Assembly: GCF_901000735.1 (NCBI RefSeq)
Contig: NC_081541.1
Span: 7,371,021-7,435,020, forward strand
Length of the DNA stretch: 64,000 nt
Source: Corylus avellana
Lineage: Eukaryota > Streptophyta > Magnoliopsida > Fagales > Betulaceae
Reading direction: 5' to 3'
The position numbers were made by a program, and so were the translations under genes. The notes beneath the pieces were generated by a model, which saw nothing but the letters and a program-made list of their open reading frames with translations, did not search any database and was not told where the DNA came from. How positions within the stretch are numbered: the stretch's first letter is position 1; every line of letters begins with the position of its first letter. Shown in pieces: positions 48,801-60,937 of the stretch.

Positions 48801-51800
48801 TTCCATCTATATTGACAAAATTGAAGACTGTTAGTTCATCATGTCAAGGGTAGGCATGCTTAAATTATTTATTGTAGCTTTCAAGCAAGACAAGTGTCAC
48901 CTCACCGCAGCTGGAACATCCTCTTCCAAGTAATGATCAAAATCCCAGTCATATTTCACTATCAAGTCAAGTTGTTTCTGAAAATCCTCTATCGTTGAAG
49001 CGAGACGCTCTTGCAAGTCAAACAATGGAGGTGAAACAGATCGTTGACCCTCTTCAATGATATTAACAATTCTTTGACTCAGATCCGTGATTTGGCTAGC
49101 AATACTGGAGTTTTGCCTTGTTTCCAACAACTTTGATAGTTTTTCCCTTATCTCATTAAATCGTTCAGATAATTGAGAATCCACCAAAAGCTTCGACATC
49201 TGGTCAAAAAATTTAGCATACATGATCTTGGACTGACCTTCACTTAGAAAACCAGAGAGTCTTTCTGACAAACGCATAAAGGTTTCTGTCAACTGCATCA
49301 CTAGTCTTGATTCATCCCACACTGTTGCTATCCCCATCATATCTTCAACAGCTACACTCTCAGATTCTTCTCCTTTGACAGCAGAAGTCTCAGATTCTTC
49401 CAAGGCACCAGGAATGGTTGACTGCGCTTCCACAGGAAAAGTTCCATTAGTTGCATTCCTCAAAGTAGCTTCCATCTGCTCAGATCTATCATAGGCAGAC
49501 TGCTTAATTTCTTTAGACTTTGATCCCTGCACGCTCAACCCAGCACCACGAACTTCGAGGATCCATGTGTCAAACCCTTGGTTTGACATGTATCGAGCAA
49601 ATGAAGACTGAAAAATCTCATACATTAGTGAGACTGCAATAATGTGGTATAGAAACATACAAGATGTAGCAGACAAAGAATAGGTCAAGTATAAAGACTG
49701 ATTGAGCAGAAAATGGCATAACAAAGCATACTTGAGGGAACCCAACAAACAAAGTGCAGCTTGCAAATCTAAAATAACAAATAAATAAAACAGCCCTACC
49801 AATTGGACACTTAGCCAAAGTCCTAGTAATTGGAAATTAACAAACATAAGTGACATAAAGAGAAGTTTGGACGAGCAAGAATAGAAGGAAACAAGCAAAC
49901 TCATCCGTAAGAACATAGAGGTGAGACAAATTGATGACAAAATGAGTGAAAAAGGTCCAAGATGATTCAACCAAGTCCAACCCGAAGAAGTGGATGCCCT
50001 AAGAAAGATCCTCAACATGAATAACCTAAGGAAACATGTCATTGTGGTTGACTGGTATTGAGCATTGAAAGTGCAAAAAGAGTGGGGAGACTGTAGATCA
50101 TCTTCTTCTCTATTGCGAGATTGCCAGTGCATTGTGGAGCGCTATCTTTAGTCGTCTTGGATTAGCTTAGGTTATGCCTAGAAGAGTAATAAACCTTTTC
50201 TTTTGTTGGAGAGGGTTGGGAGGTAGTCCTCAATGTGTAGCTGTGTGGAAGTTGGTTCCGGCCTGCCTTTTGTGGTGTCTTTAGAGGGAAAGAAATAATA
50301 GATATTTTGAAGAACGCAAGAGGACAATGGTAGACCTAAAGTCTTTCGTCTTCAAAACTCTTGACTACTGGGCAGCTGCCTTAGATCTTAGTTTGCTTGG
50401 TTTTCTTGAGTTTCTCTAACTCGTTTTCTATTTCTAGTTAGATAGTTCTCTTATATACTTCCAGTGTACTTGAGTGCGTCTTTTGAGCTTTTAATGATAT
50501 TTCATTTACTTAATAAAAAAAATATGGCTATGGGTGGGGGAAACTCAACTCCCATGGACTTAACAGAGGGCATGGCTCTTAATGGAGCTACATGCTCTAA
50601 TGGATTTACATGTTGTCTACAACTGGAATTGCAGCTTTATTGAGTTGGGTAGACCAATGCTAGCACTATATGTCATTTTAGACAGCTTTCTCTTTCACGT
50701 CAACAAGGAGAGGATACTCTTATTGCAGTTTTATAATTGACATTCTACCATAACTAGATAAGCAATATAACCTTTCTAGACTCTCCTTCCTCGTGTATGA
50801 TAGTTGAAACTATATTAAAAGAATCAATTTGCGTATCCCCACTTCCCTGGGACTCAACCTCTATCATTCCCTAGTTCTAGTTCAGATTTATTAAAATTAC
50901 TATTAATATGTTTCTAAGCCTAGTATCCTACATACCCTAAAACATTTTAGATTCTGATGCACATTTTACTAGTTTAGCTCACACATTTTCAAGCACCCTC
51001 TCAACTCAACTTAATTAAGTCTTAATCCAATTAAATTGGGACCAGCTCTCTAAAACTTCATCGATTGATTTGGGTTGGTCACAAGCATTCTTTCCTTACA
51101 TTCTATCCCATCTAAAATCATACTATTTATCGCTTCCCCCTTTTACTTAATATCATCACTGCACATGAAAATTAAATGCAAATAATATACCATCATAAGC
51201 TTGAGACAAAAAGAAAAGAATAATCACACACAAACGCAAATGCAATGCTTTAGGAATTTCACATTACAATAATCACACCAAGATATATAAATTTTAGTAA
51301 GAGGAGGGTAAATATATATATCTATATATAAAGTACGGAAAAAATTACCCCAGGAGAGAGATCGTATCCAATGGCGTTAGTTCCCACCCCAGACAACAGC
51401 AACAGTGGATGATTCCTCGGAGGCGCCTATATATAAACACATTAAACAATTACCACAATGGCAGCAGAACAATATTAATCACAGTAATATTTAGGATAAT
51501 TTTTTTTTTTTTTTTTAAAAAAAGGTTATTTTAAAAACAAAAACAAAAAAGAAAGTAATGTGAGGAACCTGAGGGGAAGGATGGTACCGCCAGAGGGCGA
51601 GCCTCCAATCGCAGTTGGACACGGAAACATAATGAAGCTCGTCGGCCGTACAGATGGACGGCTTTTCCTGAACCTTCAGAACAACGTCGCTCGCGGAGTC
51701 CGCGGATGAGAAAGCTCTCAGGATGAGCGACGACGTCGTTGAAGCCGTCGAGGAGGATGAGGAGGAGTAAAACGGCAGAGCTCGACGCGCGGCGGCGCGT

Positions 51801-51889
51801 GAGAGGATCAGGTTGGTGCTGAGAGAGCGAAAGGTCGAGGATGCCATGTGCAAAGCGGAACGAATATCGGACTGAATCGTCGTGGCCAT
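45876..51889 (-). CDS. Alpha/beta hydrolase, UCP031088 family
   Basis: Nine exons: 51569-51889, 51349-51426, 48906-49607, 48704-48806, 48149-48249, 47856-48030, 46256-46426, 46065-46165 and 45876-45935. They give 603 aa, all phases closing. The N-terminal 65 residues are Ser/Ala/Arg-rich with few acidic residues, like an organelle transit peptide. The hydrolase core has LLLLSGVGTNA, WILEVRGAG, nucleophile elbow IGHSMGG (Ser), LALAGDRDLICPP (acid) and GPHYAHYDLVGGR (His). A 200-residue charged, partly coiled-coil insert (ERLSGFLSEGQSK, FNEIREKLSKLLE) separates the first core strands from the nucleophile and could form a lid or a partner-binding arm. The substrate is unknown. From memory At1g15060 belongs to the same family and is adjacent to IAA34, as here. 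Intron 2 holds a LINE fragment. Confidence 0.93.
50010..50527 (+). mobile_element. 5'-truncated LINE (zf-RVT end of ORF2), antisense in hydrolase intron 2
   Basis: On the plus strand, from 50072, the translation shows the zf-RVT tail of plant L1-type LINEs: CKKSGETVDHLLLYCEIA, ALWSAIFSRLGLA, LVPACLLWCL, RERNNRYFEE. Two in-frame TAG codons stand where the family has Trp (TGG). It ends with CTTTTAATGATATTTCATTT and an A-rich tail near 50527. It is a dead fragment. The 411-residue open frame on the opposite strand up to 50132 is partly its shadow. Confidence 0.75.
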
Positions 51890-53265
51890 TTTCGATCGTG
51901 TCGGGGTGGTTGATGTTCACCTTCTCATTTCTTTGGTGCTTAATTTGGAGGATGAATCTCCTTTTCAGCCGTTATCTGCTCTTTTTGCTTCAATTGCTTT
52001 GGTGGTTACGTGGAACTACGACATGTGTATATCCAGAAAATTCAACCAAATCCTAATCCCTACTCATTATCAGTTTCTTTGTTTTTTTCATTCTGAGTTT
52101 TGTTCCTAATCAGTGATTTGTCGGTGATTAGGTTTTTCTTTTTTTTATATTTTGAAAATTATTTCCCGTAATAATTTTTCTAAAAAAATGAAGAAGAATA
52201 TTTATTCCTTTCTTCCTTTGCCAAGGAAAGGATCCCGTCTTTTGTTTTTTTCTGAGCAAGATAAAAATAATATTTAAAATAAATAAATTACAAAAAGAAG
52301 GGGTTGGAAACTTTAACAAATACCCTAATACAATAATAACAGTTCAAGAAAAAAAAAATTAAACTCAAAATAAATTCAAAATAATCCGGACTTGTAGTTT
52401 CAGAAAGTTTAAAATGTGAAGTAGTATGACAGTTAGATCCTTCGAATTCGCATATTATATATAAAATTGAGTAATGTTGCTATTACTTATACCTATTTCT
52501 TTATACTCGATAGTAATTTTAATAATCACCAAACAAGACCTAAACATATAAAAATAAGTGCGAGAAAGTGCCATGACAATAACTGAGATGAGGCAAGTGG
52601 CATTGTTAACCAATACAAATACAAATGACAGGTACAACGAATGCTAAACAACATGAATAGATTAAAAATGACTCTTGTATAAACTTATGAGTAGTATCAA
52701 AAGACACAACTTTAGATATATAATACACCATATCCTACTCTCATCTCACTGGGATGATGTGACAATGCCCTTCGGCCCTTGTTAAAAAAAAATCTAATGA
52801 CTAATGGGCGCTGCATGTCACATAAGTTGGGATAGAAACGTAGCGTATAGTATTTTTTTTCTTTTCTTTTTCTTTCACTGCTCTCCTAAATTATTTCAAA
52901 GGAAAATTCAAATGCTCCCTTAAAACGTGCTTTTAATGATATTGGATAAAACTTGAAAATCAATAACACAAGGCTATTGGAATAATAATCATAATTGTTT
53001 ATTTAGATTAGCAAGGAAATCTGGATATAGTAAAAAATTTATGAAATAGTTTATCCACTAATGCCAATATATAAATTTTTGCTTAACGTGTGACACAGTT
53101 GAAATGAAACATTTTAATTTGGGAAAATTACACTTTATTCCTCAAAAGTTGACAGCATTTTTCAATTTCAATATCAAAGTTTCAATTTTTGCAATCCACC
53201 CCCACAAAGTTTCAATTTTTTTCAATTCAACCAATATCATCCCAAAATTCCCATATTGCCCCTGA

Positions 53266-53296
<31 letters not shown>

Positions 53297-53779
53297 TATG
53301 AAAACAAAAACAAATTTGGGGTTGCAAAAATGACCAGATGACCAAAGGAGTGGGTACGGCCACCCTGATTTTTTTTTAAAATTTTTTATAAAAATAAAAA
53401 TAAAAATTAAGGGCAATATGGGAAGTTTTTAATAAAATTGGTCAAATTGCAAAAATTTGAAACTTTGGGGGGTAGATTGCAAAAATTGAAACTTTGGTGT
53501 TCGAATTGAAAAACGCTATCAACTTTAAAGGGATAAACTGTAATTTTCCCTTTTAATTTCGTTTATTTTGTCACGAATCTGTGGTGCAGGCACAGAGGGA
53601 CAAGGAGTGTTGCTATCACATGTGCAAAAATAACTTGTAATATCAAGAGTTCAAGATGCATAATATTGTATTTCTCATTAGTGAATACTTAGAGCATACC
53701 TAGAAGTGTACAAGCGAGCGGTTCTTGACCGCTATTTGCATAACCTTTGGGTAGGTGGAGGCAGTTAATAACTGTTAAT

Positions 53780-53814
<35 letters not shown>

Positions 53815-55460
53815 TAGTAAGCTTAAAGAGGCTGTCGAGAATTGGCACATGTGTTTTCATTTGTAAGGGTTGTTAATTGTTTAGCGTTTTAGTACTACCC
53901 GGAAGAAAGAGATGAATTGACACAGGTGTAAAGTGTTTAGTGTTTTTTCGTCTCACTTTGTACATTGTTTAATTGTATCTAATTTCGTAGCCTAGAAAAA
54001 CTAATACAATTCGTGTCATTTCTTAGAAAAAAAATATATACCGAGTTCGGGGTCAAATTAATAAAAAATTTGAACTTTGTTACATTTTAAAGCGTTCTCA
54101 TTATTATTATTATTTAAAAATAAAAAAAATAAAAAAAACTCAGGAAATACCCAAAACACCAAAATCACTTACGTCCTACTGATTAATGGGCCAATTCCTC
54201 AATTTCATGAAGGATAAAAAGAATGATCATGCAACGCAATTATTAAAATCCAAGAAACCAATGCCCAATGGTAAAATTACTCACTCACAATCAATTAGGT
54301 TCTAAAATTTTGTACTCGCGCAATGGATCAAAAAAAAAAAAAATCACTAGCAAATATATAGTTACTTTTCTTTTCTATTCTTAGCAATGATAAACATTTC
54401 ATTGATCCAAGTATAAAATGTACAAATGGCATCGTCCGTGATACGCCAGGCTATAGGCCTACGTCCACTATTGAGAAATTGCGGATAAAGTTAGATACTC
54501 TCAATTTCAAATGAAATGGTTAGTATATATTTTATGGTCATGATATAATATTGACGCATCTAACGGTGTAGAAAATTTTACATTATTTAAAAATTTTTAA
54601 AAAAAAATATGTTAACATTGACTTTATATACATAGTTAGATGCCCAAACTCTAAATTTTGACCATAAAATTGATACTATTCATTTACATGTTGCTCTTAT
54701 TGTCTTGAATGTCTTCACAATTCAAAAAATATATATATAAAAAAAATTATAGGAGAAACATGGTGGGTGGAGTGAATATAAACGAAGTAATCAACTAAGT
54801 ATGGTAAATATATTAATAGAGAAAATGTCAAATGAAAATCTAAATTGTACCATATTGTAGATTTGAGAACGCACTAAATGCAACGCTCCTAATTAAAATT
54901 AATTAAGTAAAATAATTAACTTTGAATGTTACTCGTACTACCTACATACTAACTATCTTGTAATTAGCTAGTTTTACTATATTAAACAATAACTATCATA
55001 GTATCTTATAGCAGGAAGAGTGTTACGCAAACCTGACCATATGAGTATTTTGCTCGGCATCTACACCAGAAGTCACCTAACTAAGAAAGTTCATACCTCC
55101 AAAAGTCAAAACTGCTAAACAACACTTATTTAAATATCTCTCTCTCTCTCTGTGGTGTCTCCTCGTAAATGAATAGTGTTATGTTTGAATTCATTTTCTA
55201 GTTTTTTAATCTTATATATTCATTTTCCTTCTCTCTCTCATCTACCAAAAACAAAAAAAGAATTAAAAAAATAAAAAAATAATAATATTAAACTACTATT
55301 AAACTCCAAAAGTCACAACTATTAAACTACGTACGCTTATTTAAATCAAAATATTTTAACAATAAATCACTTTATAGAATAATATACAAGGTTTAGATAT
55401 GAACTACTGTTTTGGTTTATTCATCAAAAGTGATGAAGTTTTGAAAGTACAAGAAAATTC
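51890..55460. other. Gene-free region with one foldback element
   Basis: The upstream side of the hydrolase gene, then AT-rich DNA with ATT and AT microsatellites (about 53268-53297 and 53786-53814). Apart from the element at 53121-53550 I see no gene, RNA gene or complete transposon. Confidence 0.5.
53121..53550. mobile_element. Foldback MITE with perfect 9-bp target duplication
   Basis: A 430-bp element. Left end GGGAAAATTACACTTTATTC; the reverse complement of the right end reads GGGAAAATTACAGTTTATCC. Pairing extends over 100 bp (CAAAGTTTCAATTTTTGCAA). It is flanked by TTTTAATTT at 53112-53120 and TTTTAATTT at 53551-53559. The long inverted repeats and 9-bp duplication point to the Mutator superfamily. 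It is related to 13881-14279. Confidence 0.85.
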
Positions 55461-55913
55461 ATGGCTTGGAAACGTATTAGAATACTTACATTAATAGTGA
55501 TGATGGAATTATTTATCCTTATGCTCAAAGTGCAGACCAACGATCTTACCCCTACCTCGTTTTCTCATTTTCCACTGCCCATCCACTACGTTCATTCCTC
55601 TAAACTTGATGAAGTTGAAGACAAATTGTATGCATGCTTTGCAGATTGGCTAACACATTGTAGACACAACTTGCCACATCAATTCAAGTTTTATCGTGAC
55701 TGTTTTGATTTAGGTGTTACAATTTGTCTCTTTCAAACTGTCAAAGAAGGCGAAAAAGGCTCACCTCTTTCAGAATGCTTTATTGAATGCCAAAAGCTAA
55801 AAGATTCAAGGGCTACCACTATGCTTTGTTACTCAGCTTGTTTAGGAAGGCATATATCGGGCTCAGATTTGGTTTATTTGCATGAGAATGATACCCAACT
55901 TAAGGTTCGTTAG
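55461..55913 (+). CDS. Secreted cysteine-rich protein, unknown family
   Basis: A single-exon ORF of 150 aa. The start MAWKRIRILTLIVMMELFIL gives a signal peptide of about 26 residues ending near KVQTND. The mature part has eight cysteines in four helical-looking segments, spaced C-x7-C-x13-C-x7-C-x16-C-x3-C-x12-C-x3-C. The last four match the C-x3-C...C-x3-C pattern of helical hairpin peptides; a thionin-like or other plant Cys-rich peptide family is also possible. I do not recognise a specific family. The ORF is intact, has balanced codon use and stands alone in repeat-rich DNA. The broken gene at 60067-61167 may belong to the same broad class. Confidence 0.6.
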   Translation: MAWKRIRILTLIVMMELFILMLKVQTNDLTPTSFSHFPLPIHYVHSSKLDEVEDKLYACFADWLTHCRHNLPHQFKFYRDCFDLGVTICLFQTVKEGEKGSPLSECFIECQKLKDSRATTMLCYSACLGRHISGSDLVYLHENDTQLKVR

Positions 55914-56836
55914 AGATTTCGTAAATATTGTCTCTAGTACTCTTTATCTCTCTAATTTGTAATTTTGTAGAGATCTTTTTGCTTAAGTTAAAACATTAGT
56001 CCTTGAATTTTGGAAGTTTTTTAAATCACTCTTTATGTGTATATATTTTTATTTACTTAGTTAGTTCCTTCAGTTTTTTCTTCTTGTTAAAATGATCATT
56101 CCATCAATTGTTTGCTTTCTTCTTGTTAAATGGTCACCTCTCTCTCTTTTTTTTTTGAAAAATTGTGTAATTATAATTTTATGTAGGTTTCGCAAGAAAA
56201 TTGACACAACCAATATGTAACTAGACAGAGTGATTGAGTTTTTTTTTTAAAAAAAAAAAAAAAAAAAAATTTATTCAATGCGGGAGAGGGGGAAAAGGGG
56301 AAAGAGTGATTGAGTTGATAACAAAAACAAACCCAAGGAACTGAATGATTTAAAAATAAAAAATAAATAATCCTTTTTCTCTTAAAGATATGCTGCATTT
56401 TTTGTGTTTTTCCGTAGCTCTTTTTGTGTTTTGCTGCCCCTTTTTTTTTTTTTTTTTGGGTTACCATCTCCTAGCCTTTTTGTGGACTAGTTTGAAAGTT
56501 AAGACTTTTGTAACTCATATGTTTTTCTCGTTGACTGATCTTGCTTAGTTATTGGCAATGCTCCTCCTACAACAACCACTTAACGGTGGTGGTTCCTTTT
56601 ACCGCATGGAGCTTCTAACGAAGTCTTTTTGCTTTTGTATACCGCTTCGTGTGGCCCTCAGAGATGCCCAGATCCTTTTTGATTCAATTGTCTATTGTCT
56701 GTTTTTATTACCATCTCTGTATTGCCATTTTCGTTTGGGTTTTGTTGTTGTGGAGCCCACCCTGTTTTATTTGTATTTGTCCCAAGGGCTCTCCAAAAAA
56801 GTTATTAACCCTAAAAAAAAAAAAAATAATAAATAA

Positions 56837-56867
<31 letters not shown>

Positions 56868-58236
56868 TGCTACTAGATAAAGAAACATCAAATAAAGAAA
56901 AGAAACATTAAGAAAAATAGGGAGAACATTGAAGGGTATGGGTGGAATAATCAAACTCAGGTTGAATACATCACCTTAAGATGGTTTGATGACTAGTTGA
57001 TAGCTTTGGTTGTTCAATAGCCATGTGGAATTACAAGCGTATTAAGCTTTTATGTCTTTTCAAGTATCTTTTATGCACTAAACATAATTGGGGGCATTTT
57101 TTATTTTTATTTTATTTTTTTTCATATTATTGGTTGTGCATTTTATTTTATTTGTTGAGTTGTATTAACATTTGTAACATGTTATAGTTTCAGATTCAAT
57201 TGGAGGCTTATCAAAACATGTGCAAGAGCCAAATTTGCTAGATAGTAGTTTTCAATTGTATCTTGTACGTAAAGTATTTGAATAAATTCTTGTTGTTATT
57301 ACTAAATATTATGTAATATATGAATTAATATTTCGGATGTGATATTATATTTAATTACCGCCCTCCCATCTCATGACAACGTCGTACTTTTTTATTTATT
57401 GTTCTAAAATAAATGGTTTGGAAAATAACAACATTTATGAATTCAATTCTCATATTACCCTTAAAAATGAATCTACCTTTCTTGGCTCATGTAGAAGTAT
57501 ACATATATAAAGCTTAACCATATTGTGGGATGGAGGAATTATAATTTCTTAAATTAAGTAAATAAAAATAACAAATTCAACTAAAATTGTTAATTATATA
57601 AAAATTATTAAAAGATAAAATCTACTAATTTTGAGGTATGTTTCACTATTTGAACCAAACAAATGAATAACAATATTAATCTCATTCTCAATTTTAATGA
57701 CTCCTTGTAATACGAAGTTACTAGTCTACTAATTTTGAGTGTCATGACCACTTCCACCATTATACATACTGGTTGGATAAGAAGGGTATGCATAACATCT
57801 ATAGTCGTTTAAAAATTAAAATTAAAATTATTCCATGGGGTTAAAAACTTATCAAATCAATCCTTAAAGCTCAATCTATTATCAACTCCCTCCCTCCCTC
57901 CCTCCCTCCCACATTTGTTAACTTTTTGGATGGAATGTCACGACTCACACCATATCCTATAATTATGCGACAAATGTATACATTGTACAATTAGTCTCAC
58001 CCAGTTAGACGCATACCACCGTGGATTGCCACATTAATGACATGTCATAAAATACCATGTCATTAAAAATACCCCATTAACAAATCACTAAATTTCGTGT
58101 AAAAAAAATGGGGGAGGGATGACCACATGGTCATTGCTCTAATGTGGAAGGGGGTGGTCGTTCCATTCCATCAATTTTTTTTGAAGGAATGTCTCGTCAA
58201 ATCCAATAATTTAAAAACATGTGTGTGTATATATAT

Positions 58237-58313
58237 GGGTGTGTTTGATAAAAGGTTTTGCTAGGTTTTGGTTTGATACTATAGCAAAAATTGATTGGCT
58301 ATTAAAAAAAAAA

Positions 58314-58361
<48 letters not shown>

Positions 58362-58550
58362 GAAAAGTAAGAATGTTTGATATGGAAAAATGAAAAAAAA
58401 AAAAAAAAAAAAAAATTTTTTAGTAGTGATTTTTTTTATTTGAATAGTAATAAAAAGTGATTGATGTAATGTAAAAAGTAATAAAATATATAAAAAGTTA
58501 AAAAGTAAGATAAATAGTGTTGAAGGCAAAACCTATTATCAAACGGAGCC
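58237..58550. mobile_element. MITE nested inside the foldback element
   Basis: The left end GGGTGTGTTTGATAAAAGGT pairs with the right end, whose reverse complement reads GGCTCCGTTTGATAATAGGT. The interior is an AT-repeat tract (58314-58358) with A-rich sequence. Flanks TATAT on both sides are a possible short target duplication but lie in simple sequence. The termini resemble common plant hAT or Harbinger MITEs. Confidence 0.6.
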
Positions 58551-58639
58551 TATATCTTGCACCATCGCTTACCATGATCAATTGTCGCATCAATGCCATG
58601 TCATTATAAATGCCTCATCAACAAAAGTTTATATCTCAT

Positions 58640-59130
58640 CCATGTAACAAAAAAGGGTGAGGAAAGGGTGGCCACATCGCCATCCCTTGTTATTGAAGCT
58701 ACTGGTCGTGTGGCCACCCCTCTATTATAGGAGTGGGTTGGCTGTGCAACGTACCATTCGTTTATTGTGGAAATGATGGTTGCGTGGCCACCCTCATCTC
58801 TTGTGGGAAGGGGTGGCCACACAACCTTTGCTCTTTTGCGAGAGAAGGTGGTTGTACAGCCACCTATATGTTATGAGAGGAGTAGTAGTGTAATCACCTC
58901 TTAGTTGGGGAGGGGGTGCAGGCGGCTACCTCCATTTTTTGTGGGAGGGGGTGGCCCATGCTACTACCCCTCTCTTATAGGAGAAGGTGAGGCCGGCGGT
59001 TACCCCCATTTGTTGTGAAAATGGGTGGCCACATGGCCAACCCATCTATGGTGGCAAGGGCCGTCATGACCACCTTCATCATTTGTGGTAGTGGGTGGCT
59101 GCACCCATCCCCATTATTATGGATGGCCTC
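58640..59130. repeat. Degenerate GTGGCCAC minisatellite
   Basis: About eight diverged units of roughly 60 bp, each with GGTGGCCAC- or GGTGGC-like cores followed by CCACCC and TTGTGGGAG-like spacers. The units contain internal dyads, so the array can fold on itself. It forms the centre of the 57830-59400 foldback element. Confidence 0.6.
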
Positions 59131-59983
59131 TCATAATAGATAGGAATGCTGCGACCAACCTCTTCTAAATTACATGGGGGTAACCCTCTCATTATAGATA
59201 ATTGTACAATGTATACACGTATCACAAAATTATTGGATATTACGTGACATCATACCCTAAAAGTTAAGGGAACTAGGATGAATGAGCGATTTGATAACGG
59301 ATTAAACTTTAAGGATCAATTTAATATGTTTTGAACCTAGAAAATGATTTGTTAAAAGGTCAAACCTTCGAGATTGATATTGTATTTTTTCTAACCCTTT
59401 TGACACTTTATTAGACAATATAGTTGAATTGTAACAAAATCTAAGCTAAAACAAGCTAACTAATTAAATGTTAAGAAGTAATGACTTGTTCTTTTCCTAA
59501 GTAGTATTTCATTTGGTATTTATTTTCTTTAAAAAAATATTTTTAAATATTTTAAAAAAAAAAAAAAAAAAAAGGAAAAGACTTTTCAAACAGATACCAA
59601 ACATGGCTCAGTTTCTTCTCTTTTCTTTCTTCTCTTCTCTCCCTCTCCCTTTTTAACCTCTCCTCTCCTCTCCTCTCTTTCCAAAATCCAACATAATGTT
59701 CATAATCTCTTACAATTTTGAAGGGGCATTCCATATAAACTTTTGACTGTAACAAAGAGACAGTTATTTGTTTAACCAGTCTATTTTTTTTTTTTTTTAT
59801 ATTATTTTTAATGTCACCATCCCCAATTATAGCTTTGAAATAATCCTTCTTCAAACTAAACTTCAGATTAATTATTATTCTTTTTAGACCATTCACAATA
59901 GCTCTTAGCATAATCGAAAGATTTTCATTAATTAAATATTTCTAAAAATAAATCAAATTAATATATCATAAAGAGTTTGGACC

Positions 59984-59992
59984 TTATAAATT
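59984..59992 (+). promoter_or_regulatory. TATA box of the broken Cys-rich gene
   Basis: TTATAAATT lies about 80 nt upstream of the proposed ATG at 60067. Confidence 0.4.
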
Positions 59993-60066
59993 AAGGTTTT
60001 GCATTCAACTTGAAAATAACAAAAAACTTTAAAGACAAGGAGAGGAACATAGAAGGAAGAGTAGGC

Positions 60067-60906
60067 ATGGGGAGGTTTTTGGGAGCAACAATGGCTTTCA
60101 TAATGTATGTGCTGTGTGTAGTGCAAGTGAGTGACCTTGTATTCCCATCTCCTCTCTCTCCTCCTCCTTCCCTTCCACTTTCTGGTGGGCTTTTCAATCC
60201 TCCTCCACACGTGGAGGAGGACATGAAACTCCCTAGAAAATTCCCATTACCATACAACTTACGATATAGAATTGCAAAGAAAATCCCATCCAAACTCCGA
60301 ATAAAATTGGATAAAATGTGCATTTCTATTAGGGGTGTCAACCCGGTCCGGTTTTCCGATTTTTGGCCAAAACTGGAACCGGAACCGGGACCCCGGTTAA
60401 TCGGAGTCCCAGTTCCCGGCCAGTTCCGGTTTTACCCGGTCCGGTAACCGGTTTTTGAAAAAAAATTAGTATTTGGGGCTTATTTTAGGTATTAGGCCTA
60501 AAATAAGCCCATTTTTTTTGTCATAAGTTAGCTCATTTAAAAAAAAAAACTATTAATCTTTTTGTCTAAATTAAAGAGGCTTTATTGTGATTGTTCCAAA
60601 TAATTAAAAAATAAACCTAAAAATCCTAAAAAATCAATGTTTTTGCCTATATGAGCCTTAGAAATAAAAAATCAATTTTTTTTAAATACCCTAAAAATCA
60701 TTTTAAATTAGATACATAAAGAAAACATTAAAACAATAAAAAGTAAAAACAAATATGTAAACAAACCAACATGCACAAGAAATAAATACCCCTTACTACA
60801 ACAATTCAAAACCCAAAAAAATAAAAAATAAAACAAGTATTTAAATAATCTACCAATCAAAAGAAATACACTCACAATAAAAATAATTCACAAACATATT
60901 ACAAAG

Positions 60907-60937
<31 letters not shown>

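Larger units (their letters stand above)
57830..59400. mobile_element. Large (about 1.5 kb) foldback element
   Basis: The left arm from about 57838 to 57995 pairs with the right arm from about 59205 to 59395. ATCCTTAAAG and TGTATACATTGTACAATTA occur at the left, and their reverse complements at the right. Between the arms lie a GTGG-rich tandem array (58640-59130) and another MITE (58237-58550). The exact ends and target duplication were not resolved. No transposase coding is seen. DNA at 55914-57830 is AT-rich and gene-free. Confidence 0.55.

Noticed and set aside
48897..50132. 411-residue minus-strand open frame
   Set aside because: Only 48906-49607 is a real exon; the upstream part is intron read-through and the antisense of a LINE fragment.
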